A stretch of DNA of 52,889 bases from Halobacteriales archaeon QH_6_64_20 (GCA_003021235.1 PXQR01000111.1:27454-80342), one strand, 5' to 3'. Counted from the stretch's first letter, positions 17,393 to 27,715 are shown. Numbers and translations: made by a program. Notes: generated by a model from the letters alone, not told the origin.

Positions 17393-18839
17393 CACTCCGT
17401 CCTCCGTCGGCCGCCGTTGCCGGCGTCGAATCCGATCGCGTCTCCCGACGCTCGGGTCGCGAGAGGTCGATCGTTGAGGCGGTCTCGGTGCGATGACCCA
17501 TCAGTCCCTCCGGTCGATTCTTCATGATCAGGACTAGTACGACACCCATGATGACGAGCCGAAGGGTGGACATGTTGTCGAGCGTGAAGGCAATTAGGGG
17601 GATGACGTCGAGCGCCGAGAGCAGCGGCGAAAGAGCCTCGCCGAACGTCGTGGGTGCGTTCCCGACCGGAAACGCTCTGACGACGAGGTTCCTGAAGTAA
17701 AGCGGCCCCTCGAAGAGCACCGCAGCGAAGACCGCCCCACCGATCACGCTACCCGTATTCGAGCCCGCGCCGCCGATGATGAGCGCGATCCAGACGAAGA
17801 AGGTGATCTGTGGGCGAAAGGAAAGCGGCGTTACGGCCCCTTGGCCCATGTACCAGAGGATCCCCCCGAGACCCATGAGCGCACAGCCGAGCATGAACGA
17901 CTTGATCTTGAAGCGGTTCGTGTTCTTTCCGAGCGAACTCGTGGCGTCTTCGTCCTCGCGGATCGCCTTGAGCACCCGGCCGAACGGCGACTCGCCGGTT
18001 CGTTTGAGCAACCAGTAGAAACCCGCGACGAAGCCCATGAGCAGCGCGGCGTAGACGAACTGGTTGACGACGGGTGCGGGGTTGTTCGGGATAACCGTAC
18101 TGACGGCGCCCACCAGACCGTCGTAGACCTCTGAGAGCCCCAGGAAGGCGAGCAACGCGGCGAGCGGGTCGGCGTAGTTGAGGATCAGTCCGCTACCGCC
18201 GCCGGTACCGAGCTGTGCGCCGAACAGAGTGAACTCTTGAAACTGGCCCGACATGTAGATGAAACGGACGATCTCGCTCATTGCGATCGTGACGATCGCG
18301 AGGTAATCGGCCCGCAGGCGAAGGGCCGGCAGGGCAACGAGGAGACCCAACAGGGTGGCGACGACCACCCCGGCGATGATGCCGACCCAGATGGGTAGTC
18401 CCAAGCCGGGGACCTGGGCGGAACCGCCGGTGCCCACGGGCTTCGAGACCATCGCCATCGTATAGATACCGACGGCCATGAACCCGACGACGCCGATGTT
18501 GAAGAGGCCAGTGTAGCCCCAGTGGAGGTTGAGCGCGAGCGCGAGCATCGAGAAGACCCCGATGAGGAAGGTCAATCTGGCGACGACGTTGATGAGTCCT
18601 CTAGCTTCGAAGCCGAGTGCGAGCCCGGCGAGCAAGTAGGCGAGATAGATCCCGCCGATCACGGCGAGGATGAGCGTTATGTCCCGGTCGAAGAACGATC
18701 CGACGGTGTCGCCGGTGCCGGTTCCCTCATTGTCGGGACCGGCACTCGCCGAGTCGCCCCGTTCGACCGAGGGCGTTTCCTGATCGGTCTCGCCGCCGGC
18801 GGCGATGGTATCGGCGTCGCCGTCCGGACTCGTGCTCAT
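17385..18839 (-). CDS. livM: Liv-type ABC transporter permease
   Basis: A 484-aa membrane permease of the branched-chain amino-acid transporter family. An Asp/Thr/Gly-rich N-terminal tail of about 48 residues precedes the helices. Recognisable landmarks are LALNLHWGYTGLFNIGVVGFM, the DYLAIVTIAMSEIVR region, the cytoplasmic EAA-like loop ESPFGRVLKAIREDEDATSSLGKN, and FFVWIALIIGGAGSNTGSVI. About nine or ten membrane segments are expected. The start ATG overlaps the livH stop (ATGA). A C-terminal hydrophilic tail of about 30 residues follows the last helix. Confidence 0.9.
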   Translation of the reverse strand: MSTSPDGDADTIAAGGETDQETPSVERGDSASAGPDNEGTGTGDTVGSFFDRDITLILAVIGGIYLAYLLAGLALGFEARGLINVVARLTFLIGVFSMLALALNLHWGYTGLFNIGVVGFMAVGIYTMAMVSKPVGTGGSAQVPGLGLPIWVGIIAGVVVATLLGLLVALPALRLRADYLAIVTIAMSEIVRFIYMSGQFQEFTLFGAQLGTGGGSGLILNYADPLAALLAFLGLSEVYDGLVGAVSTVIPNNPAPVVNQFVYAALLMGFVAGFYWLLKRTGESPFGRVLKAIREDEDATSSLGKNTNRFKIKSFMLGCALMGLGGILWYMGQGAVTPLSFRPQITFFVWIALIIGGAGSNTGSVIGGAVFAAVLFEGPLYFRNLVVRAFPVGNAPTTFGEALSPLLSALDVIPLIAFTLDNMSTLRLVIMGVVLVLIMKNRPEGLMGHRTETASTIDLSRPERRETRSDSTPATAADGGRSDG

Positions 18840-19948
18840 GCGGTGGACCTCCCCTGGAACAGTCCCTCCGGACGGAATATCAGTACGAGGATCATTACGA
18901 GAAAGGCCGCCGCCCGCGCGAAGTCGGACGGTATCCAGAGCACCGACAGCGAACTCGTCAGGCCGATCACGAGCCCACCGATGATCGCACCATAGACCGA
19001 CCCGATCCCGCCGAGGATCACCGCCGCGAAGACGAGCAGGAGAAGCAACCAGCCGTCGTTGAATCCGATGGTCCCCTTCCAGAGCACGAACATGTAGCCC
19101 GCGACGCCGGTGAGCGCGCCGCCGATAACCCAGGTGGCACGGACGACGCGTTCGGTCGGGATGCCGGTTACCCGTGCCAGGTCCTCGTTGTCGGCCATCG
19201 CGCGCATCGCGGTGCCAAGCTTCGTCCGCTGGAGTAGGAAATGCACGCTCAGCATCAAGCCCACGGCGACGACGAGCAGAGTGGCGTCGTGGGCGCTTAC
19301 CGTGACGAACCCGTCGAGGAGATAGCCCCGGACCTCGGGGACACCGCCGGCGTCGGTCACGCCGCGGTTCTCGGTCGTGAAGACGAAGGCGATCAGGTAC
19401 CTGAGTGCGAAGGCGACGCCGACGCTCGCGATCAGAAGCGAGATGCCCTCCTGATCGCGCATCGACCGGTAGACGAGCCGATCGATGACGAGTGCGAGCA
19501 CGACGGCGAACAGACCCGCGATAACGAGCCCGCCGAGCACGGCAACGGGCGTCGCCGTGACGCCGATGCCGAGCGCCCCGCCGAAGACCGACCCGCCGGC
19601 ACCGATCAGGAGGAGCGAGCCGACGTCCGCGCGGCCGAGACCTGCTAACAGATAGGTCACTGCCCAGCCGGAAAACGCGCCGCCCGTGATGTAATCGCCG
19701 TGCGCGAAGTTCGCGAAGTTCAGAATGCTATACGTCATCGAGAGGCCGATCCCCGCGAGTCCGACGACGAGGCCCTGCATGAGCCCATCCCAGACGAGCG
19801 TGGCGACGTCCGAAACCGCGATCCGTCCGGTCGCCAACCCGTCGACGAAATCGACGGCCAACAGTATTACCAGGAGGCCGACGACGAGCGCGAAGGGCCG
19901 GTCGACGACGTATCGTCGTCCGTCCGAGTACGTGTCTGCTATTCCCAT
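18836..19948 (-). CDS. livH: Liv-type ABC transporter permease
   Basis: A 370-aa membrane permease and the first gene of the livHMGF operon. Landmarks are LVVGLAGIGLSMTYSILNFA followed by NFAHGDYITGGAF (family signature), FTTENRGVTDAGGVPEVRG in an external loop, LGTAMRAMADNEDLARVTGI as the coupling loop, and VFAAVILGGIGSVYGAIIG near the end. The ATG at 19948 follows a TATA-like GGTTTATTCT (19993-19984), leaving a short leader. It is divergent from phosphoglycerate kinase. No binding-protein gene lies upstream of it, where one is commonly found in such operons. Confidence 0.9.
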   Translation of the reverse strand: MGIADTYSDGRRYVVDRPFALVVGLLVILLAVDFVDGLATGRIAVSDVATLVWDGLMQGLVVGLAGIGLSMTYSILNFANFAHGDYITGGAFSGWAVTYLLAGLGRADVGSLLLIGAGGSVFGGALGIGVTATPVAVLGGLVIAGLFAVVLALVIDRLVYRSMRDQEGISLLIASVGVAFALRYLIAFVFTTENRGVTDAGGVPEVRGYLLDGFVTVSAHDATLLVVAVGLMLSVHFLLQRTKLGTAMRAMADNEDLARVTGIPTERVVRATWVIGGALTGVAGYMFVLWKGTIGFNDGWLLLLLVFAAVILGGIGSVYGAIIGGLVIGLTSSLSVLWIPSDFARAAAFLVMILVLIFRPEGLFQGRSTA

Positions 19949-20150
19949 TGAAACCGCACCTTACCAGCAAGCGGTCGGGCGAGTAGAATAAACCTTCGCC
20001 AGTGCGCGGCGGGAATACGGTCCCTAAATCGGACCGAGTCGGATCGATGAGGCGAGCAGGACAACGGGACCAACGGATCAGCAGGGTCAACAGTGCCGAC
20101 GGTGCCGGCGGACGGATACAGTCGCCGATCCGGTCGTGGGACGGAAAGGA

Positions 20151-20178
20151 ATTTGATAGGCCGTCCCGGATTCGGGAC
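20151..20178 (+). promoter_or_regulatory. pgk promoter with an inverted repeat at the start site
   Basis: ATTTGATA (20151-20158) is a TATA-like box 26 bp before the pgk ATG. A perfect 6-bp inverted repeat, GTCCCG-GATT-CGGGAC (20163-20178), fills the gap up to two bases from the start codon. It could be an operator overlapping the transcription start or a hairpin at the very 5' end. Function is inferred. Confidence 0.45.
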
Positions 20179-20179
20179 A

Positions 20180-21364
20180 ATGGTTCGAACCCTCGACGAC
20201 CTCGCGCTCGACGGGGTCACCGTCGGGGTGCGTATCGACGTCAACAGCCCGCTTTCGGGCGGGGAGCTCGCCGACGACGCCCGACTGCGCGCGCACGTCG
20301 ACACCCTCGAGGAGCTACTCGACCGCGGGGGGCGCGTCGCAGTGCTCGCCCACCAGGGCCGACCCGGCGGCGAGGATTTCTCCTCGCTCTCGCCCCATGC
20401 CGCCCGCTTGGACGAGTTGCTGGAGTTTCCGGTATCCTACACCGACGCGCTCTGGTCGGCGGACGCACGCGAACGGATCGCGGCGCTCTCGCCAGGGGAA
20501 GCGCTCGTACTGGAAAACACCCGGTTTTACGCCGAGGAGTACATGGAACTGTCCCCCGAACGGAGCGCCCGGACCCATCTGGTCGAACGCCTCGCCCCTG
20601 CGTTCGGCGCCTTCGTCAACGACGCGTTCGCCGCCGCCCATCGCTCCCAGCCCTCCTTGGTCGGCTTTCCCCAGGTCGTACCGGGGTATGCCGGTCGCGT
20701 GATGGAACGCGAACTCGATGTCTTGGGAACGGTCGCCGAAACGCCGACGCCACGGGTCTACGTGCTCGGCGGCACGAAGGTCGGCGACTCGATCGCGGTC
20801 GCGCGAAGCGTGCTCGAACGCGGCCTCGCCGATCGGATCCTCACTACCGGCGTCGTCGGGAACGTTTTCCTGCTCGCCGACGGCGTCGAGCTCGGAACGC
20901 CGAGTGCGGAGTTCATCTACGAAGGAGGCTACTTCGACGAGATCGACGCGGCGAGCGATCTCTTGGAGAGCTATGAGGTAATCGAACTCCCGACCGACGT
21001 CGCGGTCGACCGTGACGGCGAGCGCGAGGAGGTCTCGGTAGGCGACCTGCCGGCCGACGCACCCGCCAAAGACGTCGGCAGTGAGACGATCGCGGGCTAC
21101 TCGCTGGTACTCGAAAACGCCGGAACAGTGGTACTAAACGGACCTGCCGGGGTGTTCGAGGAGCCGGCGTTCGCCCGTGGCACCGAGGGGATCTACGAGG
21201 CGGCGACGCGGGCGACTCACAGCATCGTCGGCGGCGGCGACACCGCGGCAGCGCTCCGTCGATTGGGACTCACGGGCTTCGATCACGTGAGCACCGGCGG
21301 CGGGGCGGCGCTTCGGATGCTCACCGACGAACAAATGCCCGCCGTCGAGGCACTCCGGCAGTGA
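20180..21364 (+). CDS. pgk: Phosphoglycerate kinase
   Basis: This enzyme interconverts 1,3-bisphosphoglycerate + ADP and 3-phosphoglycerate + ATP in glycolysis and gluconeogenesis. The 394-aa protein shows the substrate loop GVRIDVNSPL (12-21), the AHQGRPGG block, LENTRFYAEEY, FVNDAFAAAHRSQPS, the hinge region VLGGTKVGDSIAVA with its Lys, GVVGNVFLLADG, LNGPAGVFEEPAFARGT and the phosphate-binding end SIVGGGDTAAAL. The ATG at 20180 fits the TATA-like box at 20151. Its stop overlaps the GNAT start (GTGA), so the two are co-translated. Confidence 0.95.
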   Translation: MVRTLDDLALDGVTVGVRIDVNSPLSGGELADDARLRAHVDTLEELLDRGGRVAVLAHQGRPGGEDFSSLSPHAARLDELLEFPVSYTDALWSADARERIAALSPGEALVLENTRFYAEEYMELSPERSARTHLVERLAPAFGAFVNDAFAAAHRSQPSLVGFPQVVPGYAGRVMERELDVLGTVAETPTPRVYVLGGTKVGDSIAVARSVLERGLADRILTTGVVGNVFLLADGVELGTPSAEFIYEGGYFDEIDAASDLLESYEVIELPTDVAVDRDGEREEVSVGDLPADAPAKDVGSETIAGYSLVLENAGTVVLNGPAGVFEEPAFARGTEGIYEAATRATHSIVGGGDTAAALRRLGLTGFDHVSTGGGAALRMLTDEQMPAVEALRQ

Positions 21365-22173
21365 CCGATCCCGGCACCGACGGAAACGAGAGGACCGACA
21401 CCGAGTCCGACGTCGATACCGATGGCGACGCCGATACCGAATCCGGCCGTGATCGTCGATCGCCGGCGGCCGAGGTCACGATCGATGCCCCGGACGTCGA
21501 GACCGCCGAACGCCTGGCAGCGTGGTGGGTCGTCCTCGCCAACGAACAGCGCGTACACGACTCGCACCTGCTCGGCGATCCCAACAGGCGATTGATCGAG
21601 GAGGCGATGGCTCGCCATATCGTCACCGATGGTCTGCTCGTCGCTCGGGTCGATTCCCCGCGCGTTCCGAGCACGCCCGGCGATCGAACGACCGGGGCGA
21701 ACGAAGAGCGAACGACCGAGGCGGATAGGAGAGACAGAACGGACGGGAGGGACGGGGCGGGCGAGAAAGGAAGAACGGACGAGAGAGAGCCGACGGACGG
21801 CATCGTCGGGTTCGTGATGTTCGGCCCGGAGACGGGCAGTTACGAACAGTCGGTCGACCGGGGGATCATCGAGAACGTCTTCGTCCGCGCCGACTACCGG
21901 AATCGCGGGATCGGCGGAGCACTACTGGGGGCCGCCGAGGACGCCCTCGCCGAGAGTGGGGTCGATACGATCGCACTCGAAGTCATGGCGGACAACGAGG
22001 CCGCCCGACGGCTATACCGTCGACACGGCTACCGCTCCCACCGGATCGAACTCGAAGCGCCCGTCGAACGGCTCGGTACCGGGGCCGAACCCGATACCGA
22101 AGCCGAGGACGGATCCGAACCCGAACGTGACTCCGAACCCGGAAGCGATAGGCACACAAACGAGCGCGAGTAG
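21361..22173 (+). CDS. GNAT-family N-acetyltransferase
   Basis: A 270-aa protein with a GCN5-type acetyltransferase core. The acetyl-CoA loop is NVFVRADYRNRGIGGALLGAAEDAL, followed by VDTIALEVMADNEAARRLYRRHGY, the typical C-terminal strand-helix. A 40-residue Thr/Asp/Arg/Gly-rich insert lies between VARVDSPRVPSTPG and IVGFVMFGPETG, in the middle of the fold, and both ends have similar tails. The acceptor is unknown. It starts at GTG 21361, overlapping the pgk stop codon. Confidence 0.82.
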   Translation: MTDPGTDGNERTDTESDVDTDGDADTESGRDRRSPAAEVTIDAPDVETAERLAAWWVVLANEQRVHDSHLLGDPNRRLIEEAMARHIVTDGLLVARVDSPRVPSTPGDRTTGANEERTTEADRRDRTDGRDGAGEKGRTDEREPTDGIVGFVMFGPETGSYEQSVDRGIIENVFVRADYRNRGIGGALLGAAEDALAESGVDTIALEVMADNEAARRLYRRHGYRSHRIELEAPVERLGTGAEPDTEAEDGSEPERDSEPGSDRHTNERE

Positions 22174-22183
22174 GAGTACTCGT

Positions 22184-22257
22184 GCCAGGGGAGCTTGGGC
22201 GGTGCAAGCACTCGATTTGTAATCGAGACTCCGTGGGTTCGAATCCCACCCCTGGCT
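22184..22257 (+). tRNA. tRNA-Thr (anticodon UGU)
   Basis: A 74-nt class I tRNA. The acceptor GCCAGGG (22184-22190) pairs with CCCTGGC (22250-22256), with discriminator T at 22257. The anticodon stem CTCGA/TCGAG encloses TTTGTAA, with TGT at 22218-22220. The T arm reads GTGGGTTCGAATCCCAC. No intron, and CCA is not encoded. It lies 10 bp after the GNAT stop. Confidence 0.95.
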
Positions 22258-22457
22258 ACTCACACTGAATATGGTCGCCTACACTGGCCCATCGCTCGGC
22301 GAGTATTGGCCTGTGCCGTCGAACGGGCGTGCTCGAATTCCCGTCGCCCGGGTTTCGACTGCTTTCCTTCGTCGGGGTGCTACTCCGTCAACCCTTGACT
22401 TCCAACTCGACAATGAGATTCGGAACCTGAGTGGAACAGTGGCCGTTCAGGCCTCGT

Positions 22458-23187
22458 TTACGACTCCACTGTCCGCCATGCACTCAAGTTCCCGTTCGAC
22501 ATCGAGGCGTTGGCCGCCCCGTCGGTTGTGACGATGAGGTCGAACGGCATCTGAGCCGGTTCGTCGCCGGGGTCACGTACCCCGCGGCGAACGCACTGTA
22601 GGCAGTGCCGCCCTCAACGCTCACGTCGTAGCTGGCCATGATGGGACCGGTGTTGTCCTCGGTCGTAGCACGGATGTCAAGCGTGTAGCTGCCCGGCGGC
22701 ACCTCGACGTAGTCGGTCGCGTTACCGAAGGTAACGTTATCGGCGATCGTCGCGGCCAGCGTGTACGCGCCCGCTTCGAGCGTCACGTTGTCATCGAAGA
22801 CGACCGCGCTCTCGTTGCCGGCCGCCGTGATCCGCACGGCGTACTCGCCCGGCGGCACCGAACTGTAGTTGCTAATCGTTCCGAAGGAGACGTTCTCGAG
22901 GAACGTCTCGTTGTTCACGTAGACGTCAACGTTCGGCGCATCGGGCGACATATGAGCCACCCGCAACGAACTGCTGTTGTTCATCCCGCCCATCTGTTCG
23001 CTTCGATCGCCTCGTCGGTCGTGACTTCTCCGGCGGTCGCCCCGCCCACACCCAGATAGCCGGCGGATGCCAGCATCACTGCCGCTAAATCGACCGCGAG
23101 TATACGTTTCGATCGGAGAGCTGTACTGATTCTGGCAAGTGTTCTGTCGGTCGTCATTTCGACGGGTATATCACCGTTCGCCAACAT
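22458..23187 (-). pseudogene. DUF4397-type secreted protein, two frameshifts and an internal deletion
   Basis: The N-terminal piece (from ATG 23187) has a signal-like segment ILAVDLAAVMLASAGYLGVG and ends EAIEANRWAG-stop. Restoring one lost C in AACCAG gives EANQMGGMNNSSSLRVAHMSP in the next frame, the typical DUF4397 entry (LRVAHMSPDAPNVDVYV). The first repeat then jumps from LEAGAYTLAAT to ADNVTFGNATDYVEVPPG: the end of repeat one and start of repeat two appear deleted. After AFAAGYVTP another missing C shifts the frame; the expected GDEPAQMPFDLIVTTDG continues in the next frame to TAA 22460-22458. A TATA-like CTATAG at 23215-23210 fits the start. Confidence 0.72.
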
Positions 23188-23281
23188 GATAAGGAATCGT
23201 AGATGGTTTCTATAGCATAACTATAACTTTTAGTCCTGGAGAGAACCGGGCTACCGCTAGGTCCCTCAGCAACACGGGTAC

Positions 23282-23334
23282 AGTAATGTGACAATTTTTA
23301 TATCAATTACGTATGATTTTGTTTAACCGATATG
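23282..23334 (+). promoter_or_regulatory. AT-rich promoter-like stretch without a clear gene
   Basis: The stretch ACAATTTTTATATCAATTACG and onward is the most AT-rich sequence nearby, with a strong TATA-like TTTTTATA at 23294-23301. On the plus strand it leads to ATG 23332, a 30-codon frame ending at 23424 (MSESRRADERDERG...), resembling no family I know. It may drive a small RNA or micro-protein, or be remnant sequence. Confidence 0.3.
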
Positions 23335-23447
23335 TCGGAGAGCAGGCGTGCGGACGAGCGGGACGAACGAGGCTCGGCTCCGGCTCTCGGTCCCGACTGG
23401 AGTCGCTTCCGTGCTACGTACTGATCGTGTCGGTCTCGTGTCAGCTC

Positions 23448-23708
23448 TCAGTAGCGGTACTCCTCGTCGAACGTGCCTCTGGTCGTATCCGAACCCCAGA
23501 GCACGGTCGTCGCGATCCCGATAGCGACGGCGGTCTCGATGACGAACACGAGTCCGATCCCGACGAGCGGCGAGAGACCCGATTGCTCGATGAGCCACTG
23601 GCCGGGCGCGAGCAACATCGAAATAGCGATAACACCCAGCACGATCACGATCGCCCACCGTACCGGGCCGAACGTCCCCCAGGGACTTCGATTACGGTCG
23701 TCGCTCAC
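23448..23708 (-). CDS. Small two-helix membrane protein
   Basis: An 86-aa protein, unrecognised. A short basic N terminus (SDDRNRSPWGTFGPVR) is followed by two hydrophobic helices, WAIVIVLGVIAISMLLA and GLSPLVGIGLVFVIETAVAIG, and a polar tail ending TRGTFDEEYRY. The start is GTG at 23708; the frame is open upstream, but that stretch lacks protein-like composition. The neighbouring plus-strand gene is also a small two-helix membrane protein. Function unknown. Confidence 0.6.
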   Translation of the reverse strand: MSDDRNRSPWGTFGPVRWAIVIVLGVIAISMLLAPGQWLIEQSGLSPLVGIGLVFVIETAVAIGIATTVLWGSDTTRGTFDEEYRY

Positions 23709-23959
23709 GATCGATCCTCTCTGTACGGTTCGGTCGTATCCGCTCGCCGGTTTGTACTGCGACCCGTTCTCCGGGAGTCCGAGAAACCCGAGAGCCTCCG
23801 GAGTTCGCGGTCGGGACGCTTCGAGCGCATACCACTCGTTCGTGCTCGGAACCGATAGACGTGTCGGGGCTCGACGGAACGAGGCAAGAGGCGGTGAACC
23901 GAGCCGATCCGGCGTCGGGTCGGCGAGGCGTTTTTGTCCGGGCCGAACCGCTCTCACTC

Positions 23960-24136
23960 ATGGACACTGTTCGGCTGGTGCTCGCGGTCCACGTCCTCGC
24001 CTCACTGATCTTTTTCGTCGGTGCCGGGCAGTTCCTGCTCGACGGCGAACTGGCCGGCGCGGCGCTCCAGTCGCTCATCGGGGTGTTGATCGTCGGACTG
24101 GGCGTTGCGATCTCCCGGATCGTCGCCCGGCGGTAG
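23960..24136 (+). CDS. Small two-helix membrane protein
   Basis: A 58-aa protein with two hydrophobic segments, LVLAVHVLASLIFFVGAGQFL and LQSLIGVLIVGLGVAISRIV, joined by DGELAGAA, ending in ARR. Such short double-spanning proteins are common in haloarchaea and mostly uncharacterised. The ATG at 23960 is preferred to the longer open frame upstream because the membrane pattern begins right after it. No partner is obvious. Confidence 0.55.
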   Translation: MDTVRLVLAVHVLASLIFFVGAGQFLLDGELAGAALQSLIGVLIVGLGVAISRIVARR

Positions 24137-24311
24137 CTGAGTCGTAGGGAAACCGAGCCGACGTCGATATGGCGAGGAACTCCGAGAGCGCCGTTCCGGT
24201 GAGGCTGTTCGCTTATCCGGCCTCGTCGACGAACGAGCGGAAACCGCTATCGGACGGACGATCGGTTGCCGCAAGGCCACCCCTTAGGTACGGATGGGTC
24301 CTCCTCTGCCT

Positions 24312-25034
24312 ATGTCGTTCGAGGCGACTATCACGTCGATCCATCAGATGACGCCGGAAGTAAAACAGTTCGTCGTGCGGGCCGACGAGGAGTTCGAGTA
24401 CGAACCCGGCCAGCATACTACCGTGCAGTTCGATCCCGAGGAAGCAGGTATCGACGCCGAGGAAGACGGCGACGTAGTCCGACCCTATACGGCGACGAAC
24501 CTCCCGGGAACGAACGCGATCACGCTGGCGATCAAGCGCTACGACGAGGGTACCGCTTCGGTCTACATGCACGAGCGAGACACCGACGACACGATCACGC
24601 TCGGCGACCTGAGTGGAAACCTCACGCTCCGGGACACCGACGAGGACGTTGTCTTCGTCTCCACAGGCACGGGAATCACGCCGATTATCCCCATGTTGCG
24701 CCAGTACGTCGAGGAGGGAACCGGAGAGATACACTTCTTCTACGGCGAGAAAACCCAGGAGAACATCATGTACCGTGAGACGATCGACGCGCTCGATGCC
24801 CAAAACGAGAACCTCTCGGTCGTCTACTCGCTGTCGGACGAGGACTGGGACGGCCCGACCGGCCACGTCCAAGAGCACATCGAGGAGTACATCGAGGACC
24901 TCGACGATCGGCGCTATTACACCTGTGGCGTCCCACAGATGGTCGTCGACACGAAAGAACGCCTCGACGAGTTGGGCGTTCCCGACGATCACGTCGTCAG
25001 CGAAGGCTGGGAGGACGGCGCGGTCGAGGACTGA
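24312..25034 (+). CDS. FAD-dependent oxidoreductase of the ferredoxin-NADP reductase type
   Basis: A 240-aa flavoprotein reductase. The N-terminal beta-barrel carries VRPYTATNLPG, equivalent to the FAD-binding RxYS/T motif, preceded by EYEPGQHTTVQF. The C-terminal NAD(P)-binding half has VFVSTGTGITPIIPMLRQYV, then IHFFYGEKTQENIMY, and RRYYTCGVPQMVVDTKERL, matching the conserved CG(P/V) element. There is no 2Fe-2S domain, so it probably passes electrons between NAD(P)H and a separate ferredoxin or flavodoxin. The ATG at 24312 begins MSFEATITSI; an in-frame codon at 24294 adds a poor six-residue leader. Confidence 0.85.
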   Translation: MSFEATITSIHQMTPEVKQFVVRADEEFEYEPGQHTTVQFDPEEAGIDAEEDGDVVRPYTATNLPGTNAITLAIKRYDEGTASVYMHERDTDDTITLGDLSGNLTLRDTDEDVVFVSTGTGITPIIPMLRQYVEEGTGEIHFFYGEKTQENIMYRETIDALDAQNENLSVVYSLSDEDWDGPTGHVQEHIEEYIEDLDDRRYYTCGVPQMVVDTKERLDELGVPDDHVVSEGWEDGAVED

Positions 25035-25161
25035 GCAGTCGAAAGAGTAACTCGCGTTTCTCGCCGAACGGCGGCCGTCGTATCGAAGGATCCGCCGAGT
25101 CCCTGACTCGTCTCGGCCGATCCGTTGAACCTACTACCGGGGAACGATCGCGGCCTGAAAG

Positions 25162-25171
25162 CTTATATTTT
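25162..25171 (+). promoter_or_regulatory. TATA-like box of the deacetylase gene
   Basis: CTTATATTT-type box centred about 40 bp before ATG 25207, which would leave a leader of about 14 nt. Confidence 0.4.
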
Positions 25172-25206
25172 ACCACTCACATTATCCGGTTAAGGTTGCA
25201 TTACCG

Positions 25207-26388
25207 ATGGACGACAGAGGTTCCCTCCACCACGCGAACGAACGGATACCGGACGTAGGCGTCTCGCGGCGACGGATACTCGCCGGCGTGGGTTCGGGCG
25301 CGCTCGCGCTCGCCGGTTTCAGTGCCACCGCCAGCGCAGCCCCATCGCGCTCGCTCGTCGTCGAAGCCACCGGCGAGTTCGCCCAGTACGACTTCACCGT
25401 GAGCGAAGGCCTGGCGTCGAGGTCGCATTTCGACGGGCGAACCGACTGGGTCTGGCAGTCGAGCGGCGGCGGGACGGTCGACGGGCAAGGACGCGACGAG
25501 TTCGTCTTCGCGGGCGAGATCACCGCTTTCTCGCACGACGGCCCGCTCCGCGTGACTGTCGACGGCGAGGTCGTCGATCCAGCTACGCTCGGCGGGACCA
25601 CCGGCACCGGCGCTGCTGTCGGCGGCGCTGGGACCGACGTCACTAACGCCAACACTGACGCCGACGCTGATACCGAGGTCGATGCCGATACCGAGACTGA
25701 CGCCGACACCGATACTAATAGTACCGACGACGAACGCGAGACCGTACAGGTCGTCCTCTCGTTCGACGACGGCGAACCGTCGGCGAAGACCGGAGCCAAG
25801 CCGATCATGGACGAGTACGGCTATCCCGGCGTCACCGGTATCTCGACCGGCCGGATCGCCCAGGACGGCGAGGACGACGAACTGACCGTCGCCCAACTCG
25901 AGGAGATGCAGGCGGACGACTGGGAGGTCGCGAGCCACACCGTCACGCATCCCGATCTCACCGAGATCCCGACCGAGGAGGTCCACGAGGAGTGTCGTCA
26001 GTCCCGCCAGTTCATCGCCGAGAACGGCCTCCTCCCGCCGGATCCGACGCTGATCTATCCTTCCGGCGGGGTGAACGACGAAATCGCGGAGATCGCGAGT
26101 GAGTACTACACGTATGGGTTCGGGGGCGGCGAGGACGACCCGACCGACGGCATCGACCAGCCCCTCCAGATCAGCCGAGCGGCGGGCGAGGTCCCGAGCG
26201 AGGGCCGCGAGCAGATCGATCGGGCGATCGAACGGGGCGGCGTGTCGGTACTCATGTTTCACCGGATCGGCTCGTCGTTCGACGAACCGAAGGACAGCGA
26301 CATGCCCGAGGACGAGTTCGCCGAGTTGATCGGCTATATCGACGAGCAGGGGGATGCGCTCGAAGTCGTCACGGCCTCGGGACTGTAG
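25207..26388 (+). CDS. Tat-exported polysaccharide deacetylase
   Basis: A 393-aa secreted enzyme. The N terminus has a Tat signal, SRRRILAGVGSGALALAGF, with a likely cleavage after ATASA. A 130-residue N-terminal domain follows, with beta-rich sequence (FDGRTDWVWQSSGGG), then a low-complexity linker of Asp/Thr/Ala repeats (about 145-175). The catalytic NodB domain follows: VVLSFDDGEPSAKTGA with the two metal-site Asp, SHTVTHPDL (HxxxH metal site), LIYPSGGVND and VLMFHRIG. It probably removes acetyl groups from an extracellular sugar polymer. The frame is complete and it stands alone. Confidence 0.87.
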   Translation: MDDRGSLHHANERIPDVGVSRRRILAGVGSGALALAGFSATASAAPSRSLVVEATGEFAQYDFTVSEGLASRSHFDGRTDWVWQSSGGGTVDGQGRDEFVFAGEITAFSHDGPLRVTVDGEVVDPATLGGTTGTGAAVGGAGTDVTNANTDADADTEVDADTETDADTDTNSTDDERETVQVVLSFDDGEPSAKTGAKPIMDEYGYPGVTGISTGRIAQDGEDDELTVAQLEEMQADDWEVASHTVTHPDLTEIPTEEVHEECRQSRQFIAENGLLPPDPTLIYPSGGVNDEIAEIASEYYTYGFGGGEDDPTDGIDQPLQISRAAGEVPSEGREQIDRAIERGGVSVLMFHRIGSSFDEPKDSDMPEDEFAELIGYIDEQGDALEVVTASGL

Positions 26389-26476
26389 CCGTTCCCCTTC
26401 GGTCGGCGCGATCCGAGTCCTCCGGTCCCGACGGCGAGGGAGGCGAGTCGGCCGATCGGTCGAGTGCGATCGCCCG

Positions 26477-27715
<1,239 letters not shown>

